Notes: generated by a model not told the origin, from the sequence alone. A DNA stretch of 64,000 bases from Aselliscus stoliczkanus (GCA_033961575.1 CM066738.1:100031478-100095477); one strand, 5' to 3'. Counted from the stretch's first letter, positions 1 to 64,000 are shown. Program-made: numbers and translations.

Positions 1-51160
<51,160 letters not shown>

Positions 51161-51396
51161 TCTGCTGGCAGATTGCAACTACCTGGTTTAGAAAAAAGGG
51201 AAATGGGAGTGAATTCTGACAGGAGCCCTGTTTTTGGTTGAATACTACCTGCATCCGGTTACAACATCCTTTAAACAGTACCTTATCTTACTAACATGTA
51301 AATACGTCTGAATAATGACCCAAAAGTTCAAATTATCATGCAAATAAAAACAAAACCTTTCATTATTGATTAAATGTTTGGGTGAGAATTAACAAC

Positions 51397-51530
51397 AAAA
51401 ATAGAGCTGCAGGGCCGGCTGAGTGGCGCTGTGGTTAAGCGCTGGCTTGGGAAGCCAGCGGCCCCGGTTCGGTCCCACATATGAGGGCCAGTGACACTGC
51501 CCTCAAAAAAAAAATAAAAATAAAGCTACA
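51397..51530 (+). mobile_element. SINE A 230 bp upstream of exon 2, antisense
   Basis: The element is 51412-51515, with AAAAATAGAGCTGCA / AAAAATAAAGCTACA flanks (two mismatches). It is close to consensus in the A and B boxes. Confidence 0.88.
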
Positions 51531-52530
51531 AGTTTTGTTTTTTATTAAGGGGGTAGACAAACTTTAAGATTGTGTTTTAAATGGTGGGTCTCTATTCAGT
51601 GAAATCAATTGAATTAGTTCACAACTAACATTAAAATAAAATGGAACCAATTATAAAATATCAGAGTAAAGCAGGCAGAGTAAGAAATAGTGCTGTTTGG
51701 TGAAACAGTTTACAAAAACAACATATGCACACATTTGCATGGTGGATGTAAAGAAATTGAATTTCTTACTGTGGATTGCTGGCAGAGTTTGAAAACGACT
51801 GCCCTAAATTATCTGGTTTCTGCTGACATTAATATTCTGAGCTTTTATTCTGATACATTTTAAATGCAAGCTTAGGTCCTCAAATTTTGCTAACGACTTC
51901 CCGGGAGCCGTCTCCAGCCAATTTTCCTGCCACCATCCACATTCTGTATCTAGAATTTGTGTTTGTGTGTATACCACTGTATAAAGTGAATCTACACAAG
52001 TGACAAGGACAACCTTAGTTATATTTATATTAGGAAAATATTTTCACAAATATCTCAGGACAGACATACAGCCTGGAGTTATTTACATAAGCATCACATT
52101 GCCACATACTCAGTACTGTTAAAAATAGCCGCTCATATTTATTTTGTGTTGCCTGCATGCCAAGCTCTCTGCCTGAAATGCTTTACAGATGGTGGCCCCT
52201 TGAAACTTCCCACACCACCATGGTGATGGTATTGTTATTCTTACTACAGAGAACAGAAAAGCTCTGCAATGTTGAACAACCAGCACGATCATCATCGAAA
52301 TTTTGCATCAAAAACAATTGCTTTCCAAGGAGAGATTTTCTATATTCTACTTTCACGTTACATTTTGTTATATATTTTAATTGAGTGTTCGTTGCCTGGA
52401 GTGGGACTATTTAGCTGATGGGATGCTTTGTACCAAATCAAGCCTCTTGGACATCTAAATTTGTATAGTCGTAAGTTCACATCTAGGGAACGTTCAAATA
52501 GTTATATGAAGGTTTTGTTCAAAATTATTT

Positions 52531-52996
52531 AAAATGTTGAGGGCTGGTCGAGTGGCGCATTGGTTAAGAGCTGGCTTGGGATGCCAGCAGCCCCAGATCG
52601 GATCCCACATATGCGGGCCAGTGACACTGCCCTCTACAGCTAAGATGGTGAACAACAGCTCCACCTGGAGCTAGGCTGCTGTGAGTCCCTGGAACTGCAT
52701 AGCTGCAGCCCCTGCTGCAGTGGGCTGCCATAGGCTACAGTGAGTGGCCAGCAGCCAGTGTGGGCAGCCAAGAGCCTCTGTGAGTGGCTGTCCAGAGGCC
52801 GACAACTGATCTGCCTCACCCAGGAAGAGCGCAATGATGATACCAACATGGGCCAGTGAAGCAATGTCCTCCACAACTAGACTGAAGAACAAAAACGATA
52901 GCAACTTCTCTGTTCCCCTGACCCGGTTCCCCAACACTGTTCCCTTCCCCCAATTCCCCAATAAAATCTTAAAAAAAATAAAAAATAAAATGTTGA
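52531..52996 (+). mobile_element. Long mosaic SINE, copy 3 (older)
   Basis: The element is 52541-52986, with the perfect duplication AAAATGTTGA. It has an additional AAGATGGTGAAC piece after CTCTACAGCT and more differences than the other copies, so it probably represents an earlier subfamily. Confidence 0.88.
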
Positions 52997-53875
52997 AACC
53001 CAGAAGCAACCTGGATGTTCAGTGATTGGCAAGTGTGTACATAAATTGTGGCCTCCTCATACTATGGGACAGTGGGCAATACTTTAGATCATGATCAGAA
53101 GGAGTTTTAATGACATTGCAAATATACAAATAAATTAGGCTGAAAGGTGAATTATCAATCCATATGTACAGCATAGTCCCAGTTATTTGCACACACATTT
53201 ATTCATTTTCCAAAATTCCAACAGTTGCCATGTATGCTTTTAAGTGAGATTGATGCATGTAAAGTGCTCGATTTAGTACTTAGCCTACAGTAAGTACTCA
53301 AATGTTACTCATTGTTATTAACATTTCCCTAATTAGAAAACTGTTAGTTATAATAACAAATGGAACCATATGGAGATTTACTCCTTTGGGCTTTTCGATC
53401 TCCAAAAATCACTTCTAAAACATACCTGCCCTTCATGGGGAGGTAAAATATGAGACTAGTATAAAATCTGAGCATAGGTAAACACAGGCATATTCAGTTA
53501 CAAAACTTTTTAAATTGCTATTAACCCTTGTAAATGGCTGTTTCTTAGGATTTTACATGGCCTTATTTGTGGTTTTGTAATATAGTGACTTCTATGCTTT
53601 AGCCAATATTTAAATTTAATACACTCTTATAAAAATCCCCAAACTCTTAAAGGCAAAACTTTCACCAGAAATCTTTCAGAACAAAAATAATAAAGTGATT
53701 ACTAATTATGGAGCACTTATTATGTATGTGCAGAGCAGGACAACCCTATGAGGTAAATATTATCATCCCATCTTACAGATAAGTAGACTGAGGCTCAGCT
53801 GGTGTGTGGCAGGGTCAGGACCTAATCCCTCCATTATAGGGGCATATAAAATATCAAAAAGTCTGAAAGCACCAC

Positions 53876-54030
53876 ATATGGCAACATTTTTATTGTAGTA
53901 CACCATACATAAGATGTACCATTTAAACCATTTTTAAGTGCACAGGTCAGTGTGGCATTAAGCACGCCGCATAGAAACACTTTGTAAGCGATCGCTTCAT
54001 CAGCATTACTGCCACATCCCTCCATGCTTA
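53876..54030 (-). mobile_element. L1 3'UTR fragment
   Basis: Short stretch (TTTAAACCATTTTTAAGTGC, AGTGTGGCATTAAGCACG) matching the L1 3'UTR seen at 22690 and 5045. Diverged. Confidence 0.6.
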
Positions 54031-55071
54031 TTTCCCATGTTAACACTGGATCCAGTCCTTCAAGTTTAAGGAGGAAACAAACAAAAACAAGTGGACTTGA
54101 CAAACATGAGTATGTGATCCAAAGTAAGCAAGGCATTGCATAACCCACCGTCTTACTACCTGACCGTCCACCGTAGGCCAGCTCTGTGCAGGCCAACCTG
54201 GAAAGCACGGGCAGGGAGCACTGAGCCACGTGGGAAGCTCCCTGCTGAATGTACGCATATGTGTGTGTAATGTAGACACACACGGGACTAGTGTAGCTCT
54301 GTCGTTTTAGGACTACCAAAGGAAAATGAAAAAGGAATCATTTCTTTAAAGCCCTTGCTGATATAAAGCAGTTTCCAGGTCTGAGCCATGAGCCCTGTAA
54401 GGCAGGCCCTCTAGATAACATGGACTCGGCAACTTTGTCATGTCTCTTACCTCCACTCCAACACATTGCACGCAAGTGTGCATTTACTCAACCTCCATTA
54501 AGACAGGTGCAGGCTATAACACTAAGCCAGGGAACAGACCTCTTAGAGACTTCCAGGTTATTGAGGGTTACAGAGAAGTAAGCTATGCATGACTAGCCAG
54601 GAGACACACTCACTTCTACCCAAACACACACCTCCAAGCCATTCCCTCCTCTCCATCTCCACGGCCACCACCCAATTCAGACTACCGTCATCTCTCCTCT
54701 GACATGCCACCCACGCACAATAACTGGACTTCCATGCCATCCTCCTGCGTGTTAGTCTCCATTCCCGCTTTCTAGGTGCTCATGAAAGACAACGATTTTC
54801 AGGACAAAGACTCAAACACTACATCCACCATAGAGGAGTGAAAGTCCTCAGCCCCCTCTCCTCCATTCCTTTACCTGCTCTTCCGTAAGGAAGGGCCCTT
54901 GAAAAACGTATTGGTCAGAGCCTGAAGCACTAGGTAGGGGTCGTGTTACTGGATTACCGACTTGGGGGCTTGGATAGTGCATGTGGTCAACACCCCAGGA
55001 TGGCGTCTGCTTCCCCAGCAGCAGGCCTAGCAGACAATTGTCTGGCTAGTGGACTTTAGGCAGGCCTGCCT

Positions 55072-55498
55072 AAAAAGAGCCTGGAGAGGGGAGGCTGGTT
55101 AGCTCAGGTGGTTAGAGTGCAGTGTTCCTAACACCAAGGTTGCCGGCTCGATTCCCACATGAGCCACTGAGATGAGCCCTCCACAACTACAGCGAAACAG
55201 CTACTCCACTTGGAGTCAAGGGCAGCCAGTTAGCTCAGTTGATTAGAGCGCAGTACTCTCAGCACCAAGATTGCCGGTTTGATCCCCACACCCTCCGCAA
55301 CTATATTGAAACAACTATTAGGTTGTCAGAAAAGTCATGACACATTTTTTTCTATGTTTTTTTGTTGCAAAAATGCACCATAACTTTTCCGACAACCCAA
55401 TACTTCACTTGGAGCTGGTGGGTCCTGGAAAAACACATTGTTCCTCAATAAAAAAATAAAAATAAATAAAATTGCTTAAAAAAAAGAGCCTGGAGAGG
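55072..55498 (+). mobile_element. tRNA-Ile dimer SINE interrupted by a MITE
   Basis: The element is 55090-55480 with the perfect 18-bp duplication AAAAAGAGCCTGGAGAGG. Two tRNA-Ile units (GGTTAGCTCAGGTGGTTAGA and CAGTTAGCTCAGTTGATTAG) each carry a B box. The second body is split by the mariner MITE at 55318-55400. Tail CTCAATAAAAAAATAAA. Confidence 0.9.
55316..55402. mobile_element. Mariner-type MITE, copy 2, nested in the SINE
   Basis: 83 bp (55318-55400) with ends TTAGGTTGTC and GACAACCCAA and flanking TA. Removing it and one TA restores the SINE body ACAACTACTTCACTTGG exactly. Confidence 0.92.
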
Positions 55499-56394
55499 CT
55501 GGGGTAGGAGGAAAAGGGAGAAGGGGGAGGAGTAGCAAGTAAGAGGCATCATTTGTACCAGAGCTTGATTTGGGGCTTTTCCAGCTTTTAATCAAGTGGT
55601 ACCTCGTTTCCTATCCTGCCTTCTGTAGTATTCAGCTCCTGTGGTCATAAACCCCAGAAGGCAAGAGGGACAATTGGCAGGATTTCCACACTTGAGCCCC
55701 TAACACCCATCATTTGCCATCTTTGGATGCTTGGCTACTGAAATGCTTGTGAACTGAATGCATGCATGAAATCCTCTAATCCCTTTGTGGGGAGGAGGCA
55801 CTGAAGGAGAAAAAGAGAACCAGGCAAAAAGAGCTACCTTTCTGCCTTTGCAATACAACTTTGAAGTCAAAAGGAATGAAGGCACAAACTTTTGTCGCAA
55901 TCACAAATTTTCTAGATTCAAATGAAGGGAAAGACCAAAAAAGCTGGGTTTGGCCACTGCTAGGGTATAATTTCTACGCATACACAGCAACAGTGGGAAG
56001 CCAGCGGCTGGGTCAGGCCAAGAGGCACTGATTAATGATATCTTTGTTGTAGGACTTAATTTGTGTCCAGAATGACCCAAGCGTAGACAGGAAGTAAGAT
56101 TCACAATATTCAATTTTGTTCATTCTTTATCATCATTTATTTTTTTTATAGCTTTTAAAGTCCTCAACAAGAAAGGGTATTTCTGAAATGCACTTTTTCC
56201 TCATTTCATTTGCTTACTATTATTAAAGAAAATATAGAATGTGTCATATATCGCGACATAGTAAATTTGTATGTTATATTTCTGTATGTTCTGTAGCATG
56301 TTTATTTTATATGCATATGTTTATGTTATGTGCATGTGTATATATTATGTGTATGTTTATATTATATGCTTGACAAAACATAATCAATTACAAC

Positions 56395-57225
56395 TCTGGC
56401 AGGCAAAACCCAAGGTGCCTCCAATGATCCCACCATAGTGCCTTGCTTTTAACCAGTAGAATACAGCACAGATACTGGGTGGGATGCCTTGCCCATGATT
56501 AGGTTACAAGTGACTGTAACTCCCTCCTTGCCAGCCAGCTCTCCCCTCTTCCTGGCTTTGATAAAGCCGCAGCCCTACAGAGAGGCTCATATGGCAAGAA
56601 ACTGAGTGAGCATCCAGCCAATTGGCAGAAAGGAAGTGGGGTCTTCAGTCCAACAACCCTCAGGAAATGAATTTTGTGCATGTACGGCATATCCATATAG
56701 CTAACAATAGCGTATTGTACACTTGAAAGTTGCTAAGAGAGCCGATCATAAAAATTCTCATCCCAAGAAAAAAATTTGTAACTGTGTGAGGTCAATTTAT
56801 ATAATTGACATTAATTTGCATTAGTTTAAGGTGTACAACATAATGATCTGACTTCTGTATATATTGCAAAATGATCACCATAACTAAACTTATTGTAATC
56901 ATTTTGCAATAGTGTGCACCTTAAACTAACGCAAATTTTATGCCAATTATATTTCAATGAAACTGGAAAAAATATTTAAAAAAAAGAAAAGAAACAGCCA
57001 CATGAACTTGGAAGTAGGTCCTTCTTCAGTCCAGCCTTCAGATGAGACCACAGCTTGGGCTGATGCCTTAATTGCAGCCTTGGAAAGGGACCCTAGAGCA
57101 GAGGAAGCAATTAAGCAGTGCTCAGATTCCTGTTCCATAGAAACTGTGAGATAGCAAATGTGTGTTCTATTCCGCTGCTATGTTTTCGAGTAATTTGGTA
57201 CATAAGCAATAGATAACTAATACAC
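56395..57225 (-). mobile_element. MLT1-like LTR split by L1 sequence
   Basis: The two LTR parts (about 56395-56680 and 57000-57225, ending AACTAATACACT) flank a 300-bp insertion of L1 3' sequence arranged as an inverted repeat. Old and non-coding. Confidence 0.65.
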
Positions 57226-58796
57226 TACCACTAATGACAAATAATAATCATTCTATGGTAAGATATTTCATATGGCCACTAATGTTTCCACCTTATTCTA
57301 AAGAAGAGTCCCATCGAAGAGACAGCATAAATCCCTGTTATCCTGGTTAGTCCAGACACATGCCACACCCTGCTTGGAATCTGCCCAGTGCTCTTGAGAG
57401 TAAAATCTGACAAGCTTGATGACAGTAGTAATTAGACGGAGAATCTGATGAAGCAACAGTAATAAAACATATCTAGGATCTAGATTAAATTTAAACTTTA
57501 TACCGTTATGGAGACATGATTCCTGTCCTGAGGACAAATGTGGTTATAGTTTTCATGTCCTCCCAAACTGAAGCCTCGAAAACCTGGAAGCATCGGATAA
57601 GTAATGCAAAACTAAGGGGCCATTTTAACATCACCATTGTGGGGACAAGTCAGCCCAGACCTTTACTCATGACAGAAAAGGCTTCTCTGGGTCCACAGCT
57701 TTATCTGTCTTCCGAAAGTCCACCCCTGTGTTCTCGGCCACAAAGAAGACCGACTACCATGTCACATTTCATAACTTCGATGGCTACCATTGAAAAAGGT
57801 GCAGGGAAATCTCAAAACTTGGACCCTTCAGAGACGGGCAGTTTTTGGTTGTTGTTGTTTTTTCCCCTATTAAAGGATTTCTTGGTTATAGGTCAAACTC
57901 TGCCAGGGGCTCCCCAACATGTCCTAATAATGATGATTATTTCTCACTAATATTAGGCAGGCCCGAGCAGTTCCCTACGTATTTTTCACACCCATCATTC
58001 TCATACAATTGTCACAGAATTTTCTAAGATGTGCGGTCAATATCATTGCCATTTTACCAATGAGAAAGCTGAGGTGGTTAAGGAACTCAGCCGAGGTTAT
58101 GTCAGTGTTAACCTTGCAATAACGTCAGAAGTAGTAACATCAGGTTAGACAGTCCCCTTCTCTGCAGAGCCAAGTCTATGCCAGGTGTGGTGCAGTGAAC
58201 GCACCTGGACTCAGACTGGAATGCAAGCTCTGTCCAAGGTGGCATCAGAGCCTGTTCCCCGACTGCAAATGTCAACTGCTTTCCCCTTCTACACACCAAC
58301 TTAGAGCCTCACTAATCACAAGAAAAACCTAGGCGAAGGAAATGGAGAAACTGATCAGCAAAAGAGAGCAAACCTGCGATCTACAGAATAGGCCTCTTCT
58401 ACACCAACGAGTGATGGTGAAATTTTAAATGCTACTCATTGTCTTTCACATCAGGGCGTACGTAAGTGAATAATTATGTGTGAGGTGTTTTGAGCTGGGC
58501 AATATGGGAGTCACAGAGGGGAGCAAGAACTCAGATGGATGGGAAGGCACTTTTCAGGCATGAGGAACAGCTTGGGTGGTGGCGCAGTGGCAGGAACGTA
58601 CGAGGTACACACCCACCTGAGAGATTTACAGGTATAAGAGCTGGTGAAAGGCTGGCCAAAGTCACCTTCCCTGGTTCATGGGGCCTTAACAAGGCTTTGT
58701 TCCTGGGAGCAGAAGAAACCATTGAAGATGTCTGCAAGGAAAGGAATTGATCTGCACAGTTCCTCAGGAAGATTAATCTGATAGAGGAGGGACTGT

Positions 58797-58820
58797 GTGA
58801 GTGTGTGTGTGTGTGTGTGG
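58797..58820. repeat. (GT)n microsatellite
   Basis: Alternating GT run followed by a G run. Confidence 0.9.
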
Positions 58821-60946
58821 GGGGGAGGGCAGGAAGGTGAGAGCCCAGCAGGAGGGCCATCCAGAGGTCACAGTGGACACTAAGAATCTCCCAGTCACCA
58901 TTTTGTCATATGTAAAACCAAGCAGTTTGGTCATATTATTGTCCCTCTGCAGCCACGTTCAGCAACCCTCATGGTGAGTGTAGCTGGCGTAAGACAGAAT
59001 CAAGGTTTTAGGAATACAGGAATTAGGGTGGTGGCAACCAGAAAAAATGTGTTTAAAATTAAGACAGGGTGGGGCTGCCATTCTTTTGTCTGAAAAACTA
59101 AGAAAAGAAGTAAACAAAAGACTAGAACTGGTTCCCATAGGATAATAATGCCAGAATTCCTCCAAATGTTTATTTTGGAGACTCAGCCTCAATCCACAAT
59201 TGTTTTTATAAAAAACACTGAAAGGAACCAGGAGAAAAGCATTGTTAATTTTACAGTCAAGCTTCATGCTTACTTGTTAGAGACAATGGCCCCATTTTTA
59301 CTTCATCACTATTGCCTCTATGATTAAGTTTTTTTTAAATTATATTCATGCTGAAATAATATAAAATCATAAAGGCTTTACAAGTGACGGCTGCCTGGAA
59401 GCAAAACCACCAAGGTAAAATAAACAAAAACAAGTCTTTTGAGTTGAATTCATTTTAATGTTCGAAAAGTCATCAACCTATTGATAGATGGCTGCATTGA
59501 ACAAAGATACACTACAGAAAGATCTAAGAATCAGCACAGTTTGCCAGAATTAAACATAAACCTTAAATTTTTCACTCTATGATGAGACCATTTATATTCC
59601 CCGTTCAGATCCAATCGGAACTGCCGGCTTGAATAAAAGGATATAGAAGGGGCAGGAGTGAGAGGTAAATGTAAATAATAAACACAGAGTAAAGATTACT
59701 CTACTATAAATTCAAAAACAGGCAAACTGATGGAAATATACGATACATTTTATGCCTATTAAGTTAATATTCAGTGAGCACATTGAATGCTGGCTGTGGT
59801 AAAGCTAAATGAACGCACTCACACGCCCTTGCTGCTGCTTGCATTGAAATTGGTATATTCCTTATGGAAAACAATATAGCAAAACATTATGTACCAAGAA
59901 CACTAGAAAGATCTTTATAAGATGTGACCCAATAATCTCATTTATAGAAATGTTTCAGTAGAGATAATGAAACAAAATAACTATTCAAACGAAATTTTTT
60001 ATTGTCGTTAGCTAAAAAAGCAGGAATAGAAACCACTTGAAAGGCCAATGGGGTAGTGATTTTATAAATTACGATTTTAGTGTAGCAATGAAAACAACAG
60101 CCATGGAGACAATATTAGTATTGATATTAATATTATTAATATGAAAAGGGGGGGAAGACAGAAATCAGAATTGTTCCCTATTACTGCAGCTTTGTAAATA
60201 ACACATAGGTATACTTTAAAGAATTTTTGCTCTGAAAGAAGAGATCCACTGTGTGTGTTTCTCTTTCCAAAATAATCAACAATTGATAATACCTACTCCT
60301 TGCTCAAGACTACTGAACAGTTAATTATGTGCTGGGGTCATTTCATGAAATCCTTACATCACACCCAAAAAGAAGGATTGTCCTCTATTTGTAGGCTTTT
60401 TGGAGGTTAGGTGACTTCTCCAGGGTCATACAGTGAGGGATCAACCAAGTCTGTTTGCCCCCAAACTCTCTTAAGATTTGTCACAGAGCTGTTCAAAGGG
60501 GAAGAAAAGTTACATCAGGATATCACTTTCTTTACTGTCATGCTCAACAGCGCTTAATTTACTACCATCCTGTCCCTGCAAATGATGACAAAACCAAAAA
60601 CAGTAGTATGAAAGCTGGTTGGTTTCATCCAGAAGCTGTCCCTGAGCTCTGAGAGGGATGTTTTGCATGTCAGGGAGGGAGACATGACACCTATTAATTT
60701 CTGTCTTTTGTATCATCGCACCTTCCCAGTACATCAGTTAACCTAAGACACCAATTCTCTCCTAACGGTCATGAGATGCCATGAAATCCAGTGTGTGTCC
60801 ATCTTCTCCTCTAAGAGTGCTTGCCGACCTACACTCTGTACCAGTGAACACCAAACCACTGACCTTCACTAAAACCCCATGTTTCGTGCACTAAGGACAA
60901 AAGGCCTCAAGAGCCCTCGGCAGAGGTCCAATGACAAAGAGATTTT

Positions 60947-61217
60947 AAAAGTTAGTAGGTTCCTGGGGCAGCCTGGTGGCTCAGTTGGTTAGAGCGCATG
61001 CTCTGTGCTCTTAACAAGAAGGCTGCCGGTTCAACGTCCACATAGGATGGTGGGCTGTGCCCCCTACAGATAGATTGAAAACAGCGACTGGATATAGAGC
61101 TGAGCTGCGCCCTCCACAACTAAGATCGAAAGACAACAACTTGAATTGGAGCTGATGGATCCTGGGAAAAACACACTGTTCCCCAATAAAATTTTTAAAA
61201 AAAGTTAGTAGTTCCTT
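60947..61217 (+). mobile_element. Composite SINE with a Lys-anticodon tRNA-like head
   Basis: The element is about 60965-61200, with AAAAGTTAGTAGGTTCCT flanks (one G lost downstream). The head GGCTCAGTTGGTTAGAGCGC has CTCTTAA in the anticodon loop (CTT, Lys). The 3' half GAGCTGATGGATCCTGGGA and TGTTCCCCAATAAAATTT is shared with the tRNA-Ile SINEs. Confidence 0.82.
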
Positions 61218-61461
61218 ATCTGAAAGGTCTGTGGCTTAGACTGCACTGAACATACAAAATCCTTCACAGTACCTTTTTACACGGAAACATTTCACATTTT
61301 GCAGATAGTCACGTGCAAACACGTCTCAAGGTTTAAATGGCACTATGTCTGATTGGCACATCAAGTCCTCTTAGGACAGCATTTTGGGAACTTTTCTAGA
61401 CACCGCCATGGTTTCATGAATGCACTTGGATTGGTCACAGAGCCTGACTTCTCATTCCATT

Positions 61462-61938
61462 TGAAAGTTAACACCTGGGCTGGCCGAGTGGCGCATTGGT
61501 TAAGTGCTGGTTTTGGGATGCCAGCGGCCCCGGTTCGGATCCCACATGAGGGCCAGTGACACTGCCCTCTACAGCTAACAACAGCTCCACCCAGAGCTGG
61601 GCTGTGCGAGCCCAAGTGATGGTGTGGGCTGCAGCCCCTGCTGCAGTGGGCTGCCATAGGCTACAGTGAGTGGCCCGCAGCCAGCGTGAGCGGCTGGCAG
61701 CCAGCGTGAGCTGCCAATAGCCGCGGTGAGCGACATCCAGAGGCCAGCGACCGATCTGCCTCATCCGGGAAGAGCGCAATGATGATACCAACAGTGAAGC
61801 AACACCCTCCGCAACTAAACTGAAGAACAAAAAGACAGCAACTTGTCTGTTCCCCTTCCCCGATTCCCCAACGCTGTTCCCCTCTGCCAATTCCCCAATA
61901 AAATCTTTAAAAAAAAAAAAAAATGAAAGTTAACACCT
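61462..61938 (+). mobile_element. Long mosaic SINE, copy 4
   Basis: The element is 61477-61923, with the perfect duplication TGAAAGTTAACACCT. Near-identical to copy 1 through the whole body. Recent by its intact duplication and A tail. Confidence 0.9.
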
Positions 61939-63289
61939 TTACAAACTCTGGCTTCTGGAAGTCTCAGGGACCAAGACCACATCTGGTGTGTAATCACTGT
62001 CCCCTCTGCGGCACTTAAAGTCAGTTTACAGGACTCAATTTAGATTACAAACCCTTCCCAGACAGCCGAATTCACACCTGAGGTTTGGGACCAAGAACAG
62101 AGTGCAAACAAGTGGTTAATAGTTTATGACCCTTGGAAACACATTTGGCTCAAATGATCTCCCGAGTTTCCTACAGTCGGTCAACAATTCTATCTGTTCT
62201 GGCTTGCAGTGTTTGAACAAGCCAACAAACAGGAGTGTCTGAGTTTCTACATACCTGAGAGGTTTAAAGACTCATGATAATACTTACAGAGCTCTGGAGC
62301 ACCCCATGTTTTCCCGGGGTGATGGTGGTGAGCATTTACAAGAGAGTTGACAACACTTTCTTTGTATCAGGCATCGAGATAAGGGCTTGACATGCATTAT
62401 CTTATGTGCTAAGAGTCAAATTATCATCGCCATTTTACAAATGGGGAAACTTGGCCCGAGGACGTATAGGTGGGAACTGGGATAAAATTCCTGGTCAAAA
62501 GTCTATGCTCTTAATCGCAACACTCAGTGCCTTACTTATGCCTCACAACACCCCTGTGGGGTAAATTGGAGAAGAGATAATCCATCCACTTTACCACTGA
62601 GGAGACAGATAACTAAAGGACACACAGTTAAACCTGTGTCGGAGTTCGAATGGGTGGGTGCCCAGTCATCTTGACATTCTCTGATCTCTCCACTCAGGAT
62701 TGGAGCTCTATGGAAACTGAGGGAGAGGGAGAGGCAGAAAGTGGAGGCCATTGCTGGCAAGCATGTTTTCATCCTTGCAAGAGAATTTCTCCCCTATCAC
62801 CTAGAATCTAGGTCTCTAGTCATATATGAAATGTCTTTTGCCCCCTTTGGGGGAGGCAGTGCTTAGAGCTGCCTGGTTTCCGGCTCTCCTTTCTCCTGGC
62901 CTCTACCCAACCCATCCCCCCCACGGACTGGTCAGGTGGCTTCCGGAAGGTGCCCCTTGGCAATCCTCCTTAGCAGAGCCCTTGGGGCAGCGGGACCTAG
63001 CAGTCTAGCTGCTATCTCGTTTAAATCTGACTATGGAGTACCACAGCATTTGTATTTTAAGAATTATGGCTTTAAAAAAAAAAAAAAGATGCACTAACCA
63101 CTGCCTTAGCCCATTCTCCCAAGGAACTAAGAATGAGAGATCACATGTGTGATACTGGGATTTATAATTCAAAATAATATATTTGGTCTTCATCCTGTTC
63201 CTGGCACTGAGCTCCTAAAATCTTTGGAATTTCCTCAGTGATGAGAGTAGTAAAGGTGATTTTTGGAGAGCAGCGAGGTAACCTAAGGA

Positions 63290-63910
63290 TGGGGGCTGGT
63301 TGCCAAAACTAACCGTATGATTGGAGGGTTGGAACTTTCAGTCCCAACCCCTGACCTCAGGGGAAGGTAGAGGGGGCCAGAGATTTTCAGTTGCCAATGA
63401 CAAAGTGATTTAATCAGTCATGCCTCTGTAATGAAATCTCCCTGAAAGCTCAAAAAGATGGGGTTCAGACAGCTTCTGGGTTGGTGAACATGTGGCTATT
63501 CAGGGAGAGAGGCATGGAAGCTCCATGCCCTTTCCCCACACCTTGCCCTGTGCATCTCTTCCATCTGGCTGTTTCTGAGTTATATCCTTTTATAGTAAAC
63601 CAATCATCTAATAAGTAAAACGTTACTCTGAATTCTTGAACCACTTTAGCAAATTAATTGAACACAAAAAGGGGGCTGTTGGAACCTCCAGTCTATAGCT
63701 ACTCAGAAGCACAGATGACAACCTGAACTTGCAATAGGTGTTGGGGGGGCGAGGAGCCTTGTAGGACTGAGGCCTTACCCTGTGGAATCAGATGCCATGT
63801 CCAGGTAGAGAGTGTCAGAATTGTGTTGAATTGTGGGACACCCAGCCAATGTAGGAGAACGGCCTGGTGGTGTGGGGAAACCACACACACCTTGGAATTG
63901 GGTGCAGAAA
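63290..63910 (+). repeat. Probable mammalian LTR-like dispersed repeat
   Basis: A 600-bp stretch including CATCTCTTCCATCTGGCTGT and a late TTTATAGTAAACC block. I recall it as a common mammal-wide repeat but cannot name the family. No coding content. Confidence 0.4.
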
Positions 63911-64000
63911 CATCATTCATGTAATTCCTCTAAACCCCCGCAGCTAATGAAGGAAAGGCTGCAGCAGCTAACAGGGATCTACAAAGGGGAAAGGGCAGTG

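Larger units (their letters stand above)
51183..64000 (-). other. Intron 1 / 5' region of ATP8B1 (open to the right)
   Basis: No further coding exon, CpG island or promoter is recognisable. It contains SINE A (51412), long SINEs (52541, 61477), an L1 piece (53876-54030), tRNA-Ile dimer with nested MITE (55090-55480), split MLT1-like LTR (56395-57225), (GT)n near 58797, a Lys-type SINE (60965), MIR fragments (53695-53825, 57985-58110, 60310-60445, 62330-62660) and an LTR-like repeat (63290-63910). 59280-60300 and 62660-63280 are unassigned. Confidence 0.65.

Noticed and set aside
54100..55100. Promoter or CpG island for ATP8B1 exon 1
   Set aside because: Moderately GC-rich in places, but CpG is sparse and no plausible first exon with a donor is evident.

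Overview
This window is nuclear DNA from a placental mammal. It is a 5' portion of one gene, ATP8B1 (FIC1, a P4-type phospholipid-flippase ATPase), read on the minus strand. Twenty-two exons (2 to 23 in human numbering) lie between 51182 and the left edge. They give an uninterrupted reading frame of 962 codons (the human protein has 1251 residues), and every intron inside the window is GT-AG. The 3' end (rest of exon 23 onward) lies left of position 1. The first, non-coding exon and the promoter were not found; they probably lie beyond 64000. No second gene is supported.

Layout from right to left, in gene order: intron 1 (51183-64000, open on the right); exon 2 with the start codon (50980-51182); a 14.7-kb intron 2 rich in old repeats, with a 50-bp x 4 minisatellite; exons 3 to 12 (36299-26736), coding for membrane helices 1-4 and the actuator domain; exons 13 to 22 (23655-4028), coding for the phosphorylation and nucleotide-binding domains; and exon 23 (179-1), entering helix 5. 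The motifs DGET, PISL, DKTGTLT, KGAD, TGDK and GDGAND are all intact and fall at the residue numbers of human ATP8B1.

The rest is intronic and intergenic-type DNA. It holds at least 20 tRNA-derived SINE insertions, most with clear target-site duplications. There are five structural types: a short element with a poly-A tail (SINE A), a hairpin-tailed element (SINE B), tRNA-Ile-headed monomers and dimers, a Lys-anticodon-headed composite, and a 425-447 bp mosaic element. Older material includes L1 3' fragments, L2-like and MIR fragments, MaLR/MLT1-type LTRs, hAT-Charlie-type elements, and two 81-83 bp palindromic mariner-type MITEs.

The host lineage is an inference. The SINEs are neither Alu, B1/B2 nor carnivore SINEC. 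The tail ending in CCCAATAAAATCTTT resembles, from memory, SINEs of horseshoe-bat-like bats (Yinpterochiroptera). Dimeric tRNA-Ile SINEs are also described from colugos. I favour a bat and keep colugo as the alternative; the repeat library must decide.
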